Assembly: GCA_963785035.1 (NCBI GenBank)
Contig: CAWATG010000015.1
Location: 204,462 to 268,461, forward strand
DNA length: 64,000 nt
From: CAWATG01 sp963785035
Lineage (GTDB): Bacteria; Actinomycetota; Acidimicrobiia; IMCC26256; CAWATG01
Reading direction: 5' to 3'
Within the stretch, counting starts at the first letter, position 1, and every line of letters begins with the position of its first letter. The notes under the pieces were generated by a model that saw only the letters and a program-made list of their open reading frames with translations, had not been told where the DNA came from and did not search any database. The translations under genes were made by a program, and so were the position numbers. Below, piece by piece: positions 1 to 7,849 of the stretch.

Positions 1-440
1 CCGTCGGGTGAGAACACGATGCCCAGAAGCCCCTGCTCGAAGCCGTTGCTCACGAGCTTCGAGATGTCGAGGACGGCCGTCGAGACGAGCTTGCCGTCGC
101 GGATTGCGAAAACCTTGCCGTCCTGTGCAGCGACATACAACGCGGGATCGTCTGCTCTGGTTGCGAGTGCTGTCACGCGTGGGACATCGACATCGAGGCG
201 AGTCAGGACGAATGCTGTCCGAAGCGAATCCGCGTCGGCGCCGGCAGCCTGTGGCGGTGTGGGCGGGGCCGGGGTTCCGGGTGCGCCGGTTGTCGTGGTC
301 GAACCGGCGGAGATCGTGGGAACAGTCGGCCGGTCCGCGGATTCGTCGTTGTCGCACGCGCCGAGCACGACCATCGAGACGAGGACCGTGCACATCGCTG
401 AGACGAGGGAACCCGATGTTCGTCGGCCACGTCGCACCAT
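1..440 (-). CDS. PQQ-dependent sugar dehydrogenase-like lipoprotein (N-terminal part, runs off left edge)
   Basis: The minus strand is open from an ATG at 440 to the window edge, giving 146 codons with no stop. The N-terminus is basic, then hydrophobic, and ends in a lipobox (VVLGAC, Cys29), so the protein should be a membrane-anchored lipoprotein. A Thr/Pro/Ala-rich linker follows. The folded part then begins with a blade-like segment (ALYVAAQDGKVFAIRDGKL) and reaches EQGLLGIVFSPDG at the edge. That last motif is typical of the glucose/sorbosone dehydrogenase (GSDH) six-bladed propeller family, whose members oxidise sugars outside the membrane with PQQ. The catalytic region is outside the window, so the enzyme activity is inferred from the family. 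The gene is divergent from the ApgM-family gene at 540. Confidence 0.7.
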   Translation of the reverse strand, partial: MVRRGRRTSGSLVSAMCTVLVSMVVLGACDNDESADRPTVPTISAGSTTTTGAPGTPAPPTPPQAAGADADSLRTAFVLTRLDVDVPRVTALATRADDPALYVAAQDGKVFAIRDGKLVSTAVLDISKLVSNGFEQGLLGIVFSPD

Positions 441-539
441 GGGCCGACCATACACAGAGCAACCGGTCCTTTTGCAGGCAGGTCGCATCCGAGCGCAAAT
501 GCGGAGGCTTCGGCGGAGGTGCGCGAGTACCTTGGGACC

Positions 540-1704
540 ATGAAGTATGTCGTCTTGGTCCCTGATGGGTGTGCCGATGAGCCCCTCGCCGTTCTGGACG
601 GACGGACCCCGCTCGAAGTCGCGGCCATGCCCAATCTCGCGCGACTGGCGCAATCGGGCGAGGTGGGTCGCGCCGCGGTCATTCCCGAAGGTCTCCCACC
701 GGGAAGCGACGTGGGCAACATGGCGATCCTGGGGTACGACCCGGTGGAGTTCCATACCGGCCGCGCTCCGATCGAAGCCGCAGCGATGGGCGTAGAACTG
801 GGACCCGACGAAGTCGCATTCCGCTGCAATCTCGTGACCGTGTCTGCCGACGGCACGATGGTGGATTTCGCCGCCGGTCACATCACCAGCGAGCAGAGCG
901 GTCCGATCATCGCAGCGCTCGACGCCGAACTCGGCGGCGGTCGTGATGGTGTCCGGTTCCACGCGGGCGTGGAGTACCGGCATCTTGTCGTCGTTCCAAA
1001 GGAATGGGCCAGCGCGGATTGTGTGCCGCCGCATGACCTGACCGGCCGTCAGGCAGTCCTGCCGCAAGGCGATGCCGGTGAACGGCTGATCGCCTTGATG
1101 GAAGCGTCGAAGCCGGTGGTGCAAGGAGCGAGCGCGCTGAACGGCTCGAAGGCAACGCAGATCTGGCTTTGGGGCCAAGGCGTCCGCCCGCAGATGCAAC
1201 CGTTCGAGAAGCGATTCGGGGTTAGCAGGTCGTCTCAGTTCCGCGGTCGACTTGGTGCGTGGGCTTGGGGTGCTCACTGGAATCGATGTGGTGGACGTCC
1301 CAGGTGCGACCGCCGGTTTCGACAATGACTACGTGGCGCAGACCGATGCCGCCATCGCAAGTCTGCGCGATCGCGACTTCTTCCTGTTGCACGTTGAGGC
1401 GACCGACGAGGCGGGTCACCAGGGTCTGGTCGACGTGAAGATCGCTGCGCTGGAATCCTGGGACCGTGAGGTCATTGGACCGCTTGTCGCGGCGCTCGAA
1501 ACCACGGGGCCGTTTCGAGTCCTGCTCTTGCCGGACCATGCGACGCCGTGCGCTTTGATGACGCATACCAGCGATCCGGTGCCGTACCTCCTCTTCGACT
1601 CTGAGGTTCCTGGTCGCGGCGGCCACTACACGGAGGTGGCCACCCGAGACAGCGTTGTCGTTCCGGCCCATGAGCTGATGTCGCGGTTGCTCGCACCTGT
1701 ATAA
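540..1704 (+). CDS. ApgM-family phosphoglycerate mutase-like protein, possible homoserine kinase (frameshifted)
   Basis: This is a member of the archaeal-type cofactor-independent phosphoglycerate mutase (ApgM) family of the alkaline phosphatase superfamily. The N-terminus carries the metal/nucleophile region (VLVPDGCADEPL, then PPGSDVGNMAILGYDP); the C-terminal half carries the metal ligands (HVEATDEAGHQG, LPDHATPC). I start at ATG 540 because MKYVVLVPDG matches the family start. The frame breaks at about 1224-1230: the first frame reads FEKRFGVS, the second resumes at SSAVDLVRGLGVLTGIDVV, so one base is extra or two are missing. It lies directly upstream of rho, where actinobacteria usually have thrB. 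A subfamily of ApgM proteins (TIGR02535) has been proposed to be a homoserine kinase, so threonine biosynthesis is as likely a role as glycolysis. The frameshift is probably a sequence error. Confidence 0.75.
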
Positions 1705-1724
1705 GGAGCTTCGGGGTTCAGGAA

Positions 1725-1746
1725 GGGCGAATTCGTCTCTTCGCCC
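1725..1746 (+). terminator. Hairpin after the ApgM-family gene
   Basis: A perfect 7-bp inverted repeat (GGGCGAA / TTCGCCC) encloses an 8-nt loop, 20 nt after the stop of the upstream gene. It is followed by GAAAATTCTTT rather than a clean U tract. It could act as a weak intrinsic terminator or a 3' end stabiliser. Confidence 0.4.
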
Positions 1747-1779
1747 GAAAATTCTTTCAGATTCTGCGGGTCTGCCTAT

Positions 1780-1809
1780 TTGGTCGACCATCGAAAATGC
1801 CGTTACACT
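1780..1809 (+). promoter_or_regulatory. Candidate sigma-A-type promoter for rho
   Basis: TTGGTC and TACACT are separated by 18 bp just after the 1725-1746 hairpin. This is the best promoter-like pair I see upstream of rho. If it is used, rho has a leader of about 510 nt, which fits the known autoregulation of rho through its leader in other bacteria. This is pattern matching only. Confidence 0.35.
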
Positions 1810-2328
1810 TCTCGGACGTCCCTTCGTCGCTCCCGGAGTCGTTCTGGAAGCGCTGGGATTTTCCGAGTCACATCCCGTACCCGGGCGTCGCCCAGAGTTT
1901 TGGGTGCGAATGCTCGAGACTTGTTCTCCGATCTCGCTGGTCTTCGCGGCTCGCGCTACGACCACCAACGCGATCTCGGTACGGTCCCCATCTCTCGTGC
2001 CCTGCGGATGTGCGGGCGAATCTTCTTGAGAGCTGTATGACCTCGACATTCACTCCAGCAAATGTTTGCTTGGTTGCCGACACCACCGACCTTCGGCATG
2101 TCATGATGGGCGAATTCGGTGCGCCGAAGCGCACAACGAGCCTGGCACCGTTGCTCAACCTTCTTGCCGGCGCCACGAACGGGTCTGAAGGCTCGGCCGG
2201 GGGCGGTACGCCGGTACCAGTGTCGTCGCACAACACCGTCTCGTCGCACAACACCGTGTTTTGTCAACCGGTCTCGCGTAGCGATGCTCGCGGGACCTCC
2301 GAGTTTTTGAGCTCACAAGGGGATATCG
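1810..2328 (+). other. Long non-coding leader upstream of rho
   Basis: No convincing gene lies in these 519 bases. Open frames crossing it on both strands have no Shine-Dalgarno sequence, no recognisable protein and odd composition. It contains a 17-bp direct repeat at 2223-2257. It ends with AAGGGG at 2317-2322, the ribosome binding site of rho. It is most simply read as the rho 5' untranslated region. Confidence 0.4.
2223..2257. repeat. 17-bp direct repeat in the rho leader
   Basis: The 17-mer TCGTCGCACAACACCGT occurs at 2223-2239 and again at 2241-2257, with one base between. The repeat lies about 70 nt before the rho start in otherwise non-repetitive DNA. C-rich, unstructured repeats of this kind could serve as Rho loading sequence in an autoregulatory leader, but that is a guess. 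Confidence 0.7.
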
Positions 2329-4233
2329 ATGATGGGTGGTTCTACGGGCCAGCTCGAGCGTTCGAAGCTCGAAGGCAAGGACCGCGAGGAGCTTCATGCC
2401 ATCGCTGGCGCCATTGGATTGCGGGGGATCACACGTCTCAAGAAGTCGGACCTCGTCGATGCCATTCTTGGTGCCACCGGCGGCGGATCGGACGGGACGG
2501 CGGAAGCCGCTCGTGTGCGACCCAAGCGTGTTCGCTCGACGAAGGCGGCCGACGACGATCCAATAGCGTCGGTGCTCGCCGAGGAGGAGGCGCTCACAGC
2601 GCGTACGTCGACCACGGTTGCAGACGACGAGGTGTTGCCCATCCGTCCTGTTCGGAGCCGGTCGGCGAGCAGGGATGTCAGACCCGGCGCCCGCGACCAA
2701 TGGCGAAAGTCCCGTCTCGTCGCAAGTGTCGTCGTCCTCATCCTCCGTTGCAGGGCCGACCGCGATGGAGAGCGCCTCAACCGAGAGCACCTCAACCGAG
2801 AGCACCTCAACCGGAGACCGCTTCGCAAGGGACCGTGCAACCGAGAGCACATCGGAGACGGAGGGGGGAGCACGTCCACCTCGACGTCGGATTCTCGGCG
2901 CAGTGGACGTGATGCATCCGGGCCACGCGACTCCGGACAATCACGGAATTCGCAGGCCCAAGGAGATCCGGGAACGTCCCAAGGTCTTGACGGCTCCCGC
3001 CGCCCACGTCGTCGCCGCGGTCGGAACCGTGACCGTAATGAGCGCGGGTACGAAGGTGTCAACGAGCCTCGTGGTGGCGAGTCTCGTGGTGGTGAGGTCA
3101 ACGTTGCCGAGCCAGTCGACGTACAGGGTCTCGTCGACCTGCGCGACGAGGGCTACGGGTTCTTGCGTTCGACGGGCTACCTTCCTGGTCGCGACGATGC
3201 CTACATTTCGGCGTCGCAGGTCCGGAGATTCGCTCTGCGCAAGGGTGATGTGATCAAGGGGACTGCGCGTCCGGCTGCAAGCAATGAGAAGTATCCGGCG
3301 TTGTTGCGAGTCGACGAGATCAACGGCGTGTCGCCGGACGATGCCCGCGATCGCCCGAGGTTCGCAGATCTCACGCCGCTGTTTCCCGACTCGAAACTCA
3401 AGTTGGAGTTGACGTCCGAGCCTCTCAACATCACGGGCCGCATCGTCGACCTCGTAGCGCCGATCGGTAAGGGTCAACGTGGGCTCATCGTGTCGCCACC
3501 GAAGGCGGGTAAGACCACGATCCTCAAGCAGCTGGTGTACGCGATCGAGCGCAACAACCCCGAGGTGCACCTCATGGTGCTCCTCGTCGACGAGCGTCCA
3601 GAAGAGGTCACGGACATGCGTCGCCACGTGCTGCGCGGCGAAGTCATCGCAAGCACATTCGACCGTCCGTCGGAAGAACACACGCAGGTCGCCGAGCTCA
3701 CGATCGAACGCGCCAAGCGATTTGTCGAGATGGGTATCGATGTCGTCATCGTCCTTGACGGCATCACACGTCTCGCTCGTGCCTACAACCTGGCCCAACC
3801 CGCTTCGGGACGTGTCATGTCCGGAGGTGTCGACTCGACAGCGTTGTACCCACCGAAGCGATTCTTCGGAGCGGCGCGCAACATCGAGGAGGGTGGTTCG
3901 TTGACGATCATTGCGACGGCTCTGATCGACACGGGTAGCCGGATGGACGAGGTGATCTTCGAGGAGTTCAAGGGAACGGGCAACATGGAGCTGCGCCTCG
4001 ATCGGCGTCTCGCCGAGCGTCGGATCTACCCGGCGATCGACGTTGAGCAGTCCAGCACCCGCCATGAGGAATTGCTGTTCGACCGGAGTGGCCTGCAGCA
4101 GGTGTGGAAGCTTCGCCGGGTGCTCAACGCCCTCGAGGGTGGTGCCGGACTGGAGCTGCTGATCGACAAGATCCGCACAACCAAGAGCAACGACGAGTTT
4201 CTCGCCGAGATCGCCAAGACGCCCGGTGGCTGA
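2329..4233 (+). CDS. rho: Transcription termination factor Rho
   Basis: Rho is the hexameric RNA-dependent ATPase/helicase that ends transcription. The order is a Rho N-terminal helical domain (residues 5-50, LERSKLEGKDREELHAIAG), a long disordered insert (about 50-260), the cold-shock-like RNA-binding domain (VDLRDEGYGFLR), then the RecA-type ATPase with Walker A (SPPKAGKTT, near residue 390) and Walker B (VVIVLDGITRLARAYN). At 634 residues it has the large insert usual in actinobacteria. The start ATG follows AAGGGG. Inside the insert the natural frame seems to change: between about 2690 and the G6 run at 2863-2868, the second frame reads an acidic Ser/Thr/Glu linker with STSTE repeats, while the frame as read gives a hydrophobic patch. 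Two compensating indels would explain this. The flanking domains are intact. Confidence 0.95.
   Translation: MMGGSTGQLERSKLEGKDREELHAIAGAIGLRGITRLKKSDLVDAILGATGGGSDGTAEAARVRPKRVRSTKAADDDPIASVLAEEEALTARTSTTVADDEVLPIRPVRSRSASRDVRPGARDQWRKSRLVASVVVLILRCRADRDGERLNREHLNREHLNRRPLRKGPCNREHIGDGGGSTSTSTSDSRRSGRDASGPRDSGQSRNSQAQGDPGTSQGLDGSRRPRRRRGRNRDRNERGYEGVNEPRGGESRGGEVNVAEPVDVQGLVDLRDEGYGFLRSTGYLPGRDDAYISASQVRRFALRKGDVIKGTARPAASNEKYPALLRVDEINGVSPDDARDRPRFADLTPLFPDSKLKLELTSEPLNITGRIVDLVAPIGKGQRGLIVSPPKAGKTTILKQLVYAIERNNPEVHLMVLLVDERPEEVTDMRRHVLRGEVIASTFDRPSEEHTQVAELTIERAKRFVEMGIDVVIVLDGITRLARAYNLAQPASGRVMSGGVDSTALYPPKRFFGAARNIEEGGSLTIIATALIDTGSRMDEVIFEEFKGTGNMELRLDRRLAERRIYPAIDVEQSSTRHEELLFDRSGLQQVWKLRRVLNALEGGAGLELLIDKIRTTKSNDEFLAEIAKTPGG
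2771..2815 (+). repeat. Three 15-bp tandem repeats within rho
   Basis: Three consecutive 15-bp units (AGCRCCTCAACCGAG-like, the last ending GGA) lie in the low-complexity insert of rho. In the frame offset from the annotated one they encode SASTE, STSTE and STSTG, a sensible disordered linker. In the annotated frame they give Arg/Leu-rich text. This is the main evidence for compensating frameshifts around them. Confidence 0.8.
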
Positions 4234-4274
4234 CTCTCCGTCTTCGCCGATAAACCGGTAGACTGAGCAGAACT

Positions 4275-4505
4275 ATGAAGACTGACATTCACCCCAAGTA
4301 CGACCTCTGCTCCATCAAGTGCTCGTGTGGCAACGTTTTCACGACGCGCTCGACGGTTTCGGAATTGCAGGTCGAGCTCTGCTCCGAGTGCCACCCTTTC
4401 TACACGGGCAAGCAGAAGCTGGTCGACACCGGTGGCCGAGTCGAGCGTTTCCAACGTCGTTACGCGAAGCCGACCGCCAAGACCGCCAAGTCCAAGAAGT
4501 CCTAG
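4275..4505 (+). CDS. rpmE: 50S ribosomal protein L31
   Basis: This 76-residue protein starts MKTDIHPKYDL and is a standard bacterial L31, a late-assembling protein at the 50S central protuberance. It is the zinc-binding form: CSIKCSCG and CSEC supply the cysteines. The tail is Lys/Ala-rich. It follows rho by 41 nt, as in other actinobacteria, and is followed after 17 nt by the DUF1385 gene. Length and sequence are typical. Confidence 0.96.
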   Translation: MKTDIHPKYDLCSIKCSCGNVFTTRSTVSELQVELCSECHPFYTGKQKLVDTGGRVERFQRRYAKPTAKTAKSKKS

Positions 4506-4522
4506 AGGGCTCGGAGACCGTC

Positions 4523-5437
4523 ATGCCAAGACAGCCGGCCCCACGCTTCATGGGTGGCCAGGCCGTCATGGAGGGCGTGATGATGCGGGGTTCTGCATCG
4601 TGGGCTGTCGCCGTACGCACCCTTGATGGCGATGTCGAGGTCATGGTACGCGAGGCGCCGAGCTGGGCTGAGCGTTTCGTCCATGTGCCATTCGTGCGTG
4701 GCGTGATGACCTTGGTCGAATCGTTGAGCTTGGGTTTCCAAGCACTCACGTGGTCTGCGAACCAGCAAATCCCCGACGAGGAGCAGGTGTCGCCTGGCGC
4801 GCTGCGCTGGACCATGGGCGTTGCGATGGCCCTGTTCTCGGGTTTGTTCTTGGTGTTGCCTGCTCTGGCGATTCGCCGAGCTGACTCCTTCATCGGTTTC
4901 GGCGGTGTCTGGGCCCACGTTGCCGAAGGCGCTTTGCGGCTGGGTTTTTTCCTCGGCTACATCGTGTTGATCGGTCGAATGAAGGACATCAAGCGTGTGT
5001 TCCAATATCACGGCGCGGAGCACAAGACGATCGCTGCGTACGAGAACGAGGTGCCGTTGACACCCGAGTCGGCACAGCGGTTCACGACCGAGCATGTGCG
5101 ATGCGGAACCAACTTCATGCTGACGGTGATGCTCGTCGCGGTGGTTGTCTACACGGTCTTCGGTCGGCCTTCCTTGCCGATGTTGATCCTTTCGCGAGTC
5201 GTCATGCTCCCGGTGATAGCCGGTGTGAGCTACGAGATCATCCGTTTCGCTGCCGGACATCTGCGCTGGGCGTGGGTACGGATTCTCATGAAGCCGGGCT
5301 TGTCATTGCAGCGCCTCACCACTCGGGAACCTTCGCTTGACCAGCTCGAAGTCGCGATTGCTTCATTGCGCGCGGTCCTCGACGCCGACCAACTCCGCGA
5401 AATCGATGCGCGCGTCGGTCAACCCATGAATGTTTGA
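4523..5437 (+). CDS. DUF1385 membrane protein (YqhQ family)
   Basis: This 304-residue integral membrane protein starts at ATG 4523 (MPRQPAPRFMGGQAVMEGVM). The family signature GGQAVMEGVMMR is at the N-terminus. Hydrophobic segments lie at roughly 95-115, 135-160, 205-230 and 235-255. The conserved stretch YHGAEHKTIAAYEN follows the second one, with RCGTNF further on. The family is often predicted to be metal-dependent from its His/Glu motifs, but no function is established. It commonly sits between rpmE and prfA in actinobacteria and other Gram-positives. Its stop overlaps the prfA start by 8 nt, so the two are probably translationally coupled. Confidence 0.88.
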   Translation: MPRQPAPRFMGGQAVMEGVMMRGSASWAVAVRTLDGDVEVMVREAPSWAERFVHVPFVRGVMTLVESLSLGFQALTWSANQQIPDEEQVSPGALRWTMGVAMALFSGLFLVLPALAIRRADSFIGFGGVWAHVAEGALRLGFFLGYIVLIGRMKDIKRVFQYHGAEHKTIAAYENEVPLTPESAQRFTTEHVRCGTNFMLTVMLVAVVVYTVFGRPSLPMLILSRVVMLPVIAGVSYEIIRFAAGHLRWAWVRILMKPGLSLQRLTTREPSLDQLEVAIASLRAVLDADQLREIDARVGQPMNV

Positions 5438-6500
5438 ACATCTTGCCGACCTCGAGGTCGAGCTGGAGCAACTCGAGTCGCAACTGTCGGCGATCTACTC
5501 ATCTGGTGACCAAGCAGCGGCACGTGATGCGGGACGTCGCCATGCCGAGCTCAAGCCGGTAGTCGAAGCGTTTGCGCTGTACCGAGCCGCCGAATCGGAC
5601 CTAGCCGACGCTCGTGAGCTTGCGGAGACCGAAGGTGATGTCGCTGCCCGCGAGCAGTGGCGCGCGGAGGCCGAAAGCCTCGAGACGAAGATTGCCGGCC
5701 TGGCAACAAAGATCTCCGAGTTGCTGATCCCGAGTGATCCGAACGATGGAAAGAACGTCATCGTCGAGATTCGCGGCGCCGTCGGTGGCGACGAAGCCAA
5801 CATTTGGGCCGGTGATCTGTTCCGGATGTACCAGCGTTACGCCGAGGAACACGGCTGGAAGATCGAGATCCTTTCCAGCCAGCCGGCCGACCTCGGCGGC
5901 TTTCGTGACCTGACCTTCGTGGTCAAAGGGGCGGACGCGTGGTCGCGGATGAAGTATGAAGCCGGGCCACACCGGGTGCAGCGCGTTCCGGCGACCGAGA
6001 GTCAGGGCCGCGTGCATACGAGCGCAGCAACCGTTGCGGTGCTGCCCGAGGCCGAGGAGGTCGATGTTGCTCTCGACCCGAATGACCTCGAGTTCGATGT
6101 GTACCGATCGAGCGGGCCTGGCGGACAGTCTGTGAACACGACCGACTCTGCCGTGCGCATCACCCACAAGCCGTCGGGATTGGTGGTGACCTGCCAGGAC
6201 GAGAAGAGTCAACTTCAGAACAAGGAGAAGGGACTGCGGATCCTGCGGTCGCGGTTGTTGCAGATGGAACACGATCGTCGCAACAACGAACTCTCCGCCG
6301 CCCGTCGCGAGCAGGTCAAGAGCGGTGACCGTTCGGACAAGATCCGTACGTACAACTACAAGGACAGTCGTGTGACCGACCATCGCATTGGTTTGACGGT
6401 GCATGGTTTGTCCCAAGTGCTCGAAGGCCAACTCGACGAGATCGTCGATGCGCTCGCAGCGGCCGAACGAACCGAACAGCTGGGCGCGAGCGACGCGTGA
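5430..6500 (+). CDS. prfA: Peptide chain release factor 1
   Basis: RF1 recognises UAA and UAG and triggers peptidyl-tRNA hydrolysis. The 356-residue protein has the usual N-terminal coiled domain, the PCRF domain (EIRGAVGGDEANIWAGDLFRM region) and the catalytic GGQ loop at residues 231-233 (SSGPGGQSVNTTDSAVR). ATG 5430 overlaps the end of the DUF1385 gene. The stop overlaps the prmC start (GTGA), and PrmC methylates the glutamine of this GGQ loop. Confidence 0.96.
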   Translation: MFEHLADLEVELEQLESQLSAIYSSGDQAAARDAGRRHAELKPVVEAFALYRAAESDLADARELAETEGDVAAREQWRAEAESLETKIAGLATKISELLIPSDPNDGKNVIVEIRGAVGGDEANIWAGDLFRMYQRYAEEHGWKIEILSSQPADLGGFRDLTFVVKGADAWSRMKYEAGPHRVQRVPATESQGRVHTSAATVAVLPEAEEVDVALDPNDLEFDVYRSSGPGGQSVNTTDSAVRITHKPSGLVVTCQDEKSQLQNKEKGLRILRSRLLQMEHDRRNNELSAARREQVKSGDRSDKIRTYNYKDSRVTDHRIGLTVHGLSQVLEGQLDEIVDALAAAERTEQLGASDA

Positions 6501-7405
6501 GTGATCGAAGTTGGCGTGCGCTCCTCATCGAGGTGGAGGCTGCGCTGCGCGATGCCGGCTTTGAGTCCGCACAGGCCGAGGCACAATGGTTGTTGCAAAG
6601 GGTCTCGGGTTACGGTCCGGTTGAACTCGCGTGTGAGGGAGATGAGAGCGCCACTGAGGTCGCGCTCGCGCACCTGAACCGGATGGTTGACGAGCGTCGT
6701 GCGGGCAGGCCGTTGCAGTACGTCCTTGGAATGTGGTCCTTTCGTGGGCTCGACCTTTTCGTCGACTCGCGCGTGTTGGTGCCGCGACCTGAGACCGAGA
6801 TCGTTGCCGGTTATGCCATCGATGAATTGGTCCGGCAGCGTCGCACCTTTCGGGCTCAGCGCGAATCGCGAGATGGGGCCCGGTCGTTGATGGCGGCAGA
6901 CCTCGGGACGGGCTCGGGTGCGATTGCCCTCGCGCTGGCACATGAGGTCGATCGGGTTGAAGTTTGGGCAACGGATGTCTCCGAGGCTGCGCTGGCCGTC
7001 GCGCGATCGAACGTCGCCGGCATGGGTTCGGTCGCGACGCGGATCCGGCTCGCTCAGGGTTCATGGTTCGACGCGCTTCCGGGCGAGCTCCGTGGTCGGC
7101 TCGATCTCGTGGTGTCGAACCCGCCGTACATCGCCGAGACCGAGGCGATTGATTTACCCAGCGATGTGCTCGACCACGAGCCGCATCTTGCGCTGTTCAG
7201 TGGACCAACGGGTCTCGACGCGTTGAGAGCGATTGTCGCCGGTGCGGGTGCGTGGTTGGCGCCCGGCGGATCCCTGGTCTGCGAACTTGCACCGCATCAG
7301 GGTGACACGGTGCGGCAGTTGGCCGTCGAGCACGGCTTCCCGGATGCGGTGATCCGTGTCGATCTGACCGGGCGCGATCGTGTCCTGGTCGCGCGCCGAA
7401 ACTAA
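6497..7405 (+). CDS. prmC: Protein-(glutamine-N5) methyltransferase, release factor-specific
   Basis: PrmC (HemK) uses S-adenosylmethionine to methylate the GGQ glutamine of release factors. The 302-residue protein has the N-terminal helical factor-binding domain, the SAM loop ADLGTGSG (residues 134-141) and the diagnostic NPPY at 208-211. It starts at GTG 6497, giving a 4-nt overlap with the prfA stop. The C-terminus (VRVDLTGRDRVLVARRN) is typical. It is the last gene of the conserved block; the next plus-strand neighbour expected in actinobacteria, sua5, is not here. Confidence 0.95.
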   Translation: MSDRSWRALLIEVEAALRDAGFESAQAEAQWLLQRVSGYGPVELACEGDESATEVALAHLNRMVDERRAGRPLQYVLGMWSFRGLDLFVDSRVLVPRPETEIVAGYAIDELVRQRRTFRAQRESRDGARSLMAADLGTGSGAIALALAHEVDRVEVWATDVSEAALAVARSNVAGMGSVATRIRLAQGSWFDALPGELRGRLDLVVSNPPYIAETEAIDLPSDVLDHEPHLALFSGPTGLDALRAIVAGAGAWLAPGGSLVCELAPHQGDTVRQLAVEHGFPDAVIRVDLTGRDRVLVARRN

Positions 7406-7411
7406 GCCCGC

Positions 7412-7849
7412 TCAGTCGTCGGCGTTCCCGACATTCATACGTTGCAACAATGCGTGGTCGATGGCCATCCAAATGGTCTTGGAGAACGGGTAGAACACGA
7501 CCGGTCCGAACAAGCCGATGGGGAGTAGCAGCCCCATGATCAGTGCAACCGGGATGTCGGGCACCGTCAGGACGATTGCAGTTACCAGGACCAGGGTCAT
7601 CAGGCCGCCCGAACCGATGATGTTGATCGCCAGAGCGCCGGTGAAGTATCCCGCCTCACGCTCGAAGTGCAATCCGCATCCGGGGCAGTCTTCGCGTAGG
7701 AACAGGTAGCGACGGAAAATATGGCGGCTGCCGCAACGTGGGCAGGCGAGGGTGCTTCCCCACCACAGGATCCGTCCAGCCGACTGTTTGACTGTGCTCA
7801 TTGTGTCCAATGCTGGTCGAGGCCATCGTCCAATGCCGAATAGTGTCAC
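7412..7849 (-). CDS. DUF983 zinc-ribbon membrane protein
   Basis: The protein has an N-terminal zinc ribbon (CPRCGSRHIF, then CPGCGLHFERE) and two hydrophobic segments (IIGSGGLMTLVLVTAIVL and LIMGLLLPIGLFGPVVFY), the DUF983 layout. The conserved Glu after the second CxxC pair and the AGYFTGALAIN stretch support this. GTG 7849 overlaps the stop of the upstream nuclease-like gene (GTGA), so the two are co-transcribed. An internal ATG at 7801 (MSTVKQS) is an alternative start and would give a more typical length. The family has no firmly established function. The gene is convergent with prmC. Confidence 0.8.
   Translation of the reverse strand: MTLFGIGRWPRPALDTMSTVKQSAGRILWWGSTLACPRCGSRHIFRRYLFLREDCPGCGLHFEREAGYFTGALAINIIGSGGLMTLVLVTAIVLTVPDIPVALIMGLLLPIGLFGPVVFYPFSKTIWMAIDHALLQRMNVGNADD

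Noticed and set aside
1797..2912. A 371-codon plus-strand open frame before and into rho
   Set aside because: It is Arg/Ser-rich with no recognisable domain, no ribosome site, and overlaps the rho start in another frame. Long chance frames are expected at this GC content.
2941..4065. A 374-codon minus-strand frame opposite rho
   Set aside because: It is fully antisense to the conserved Rho RNA-binding and ATPase domains and encodes His/Arg/Leu-rich text without motifs.
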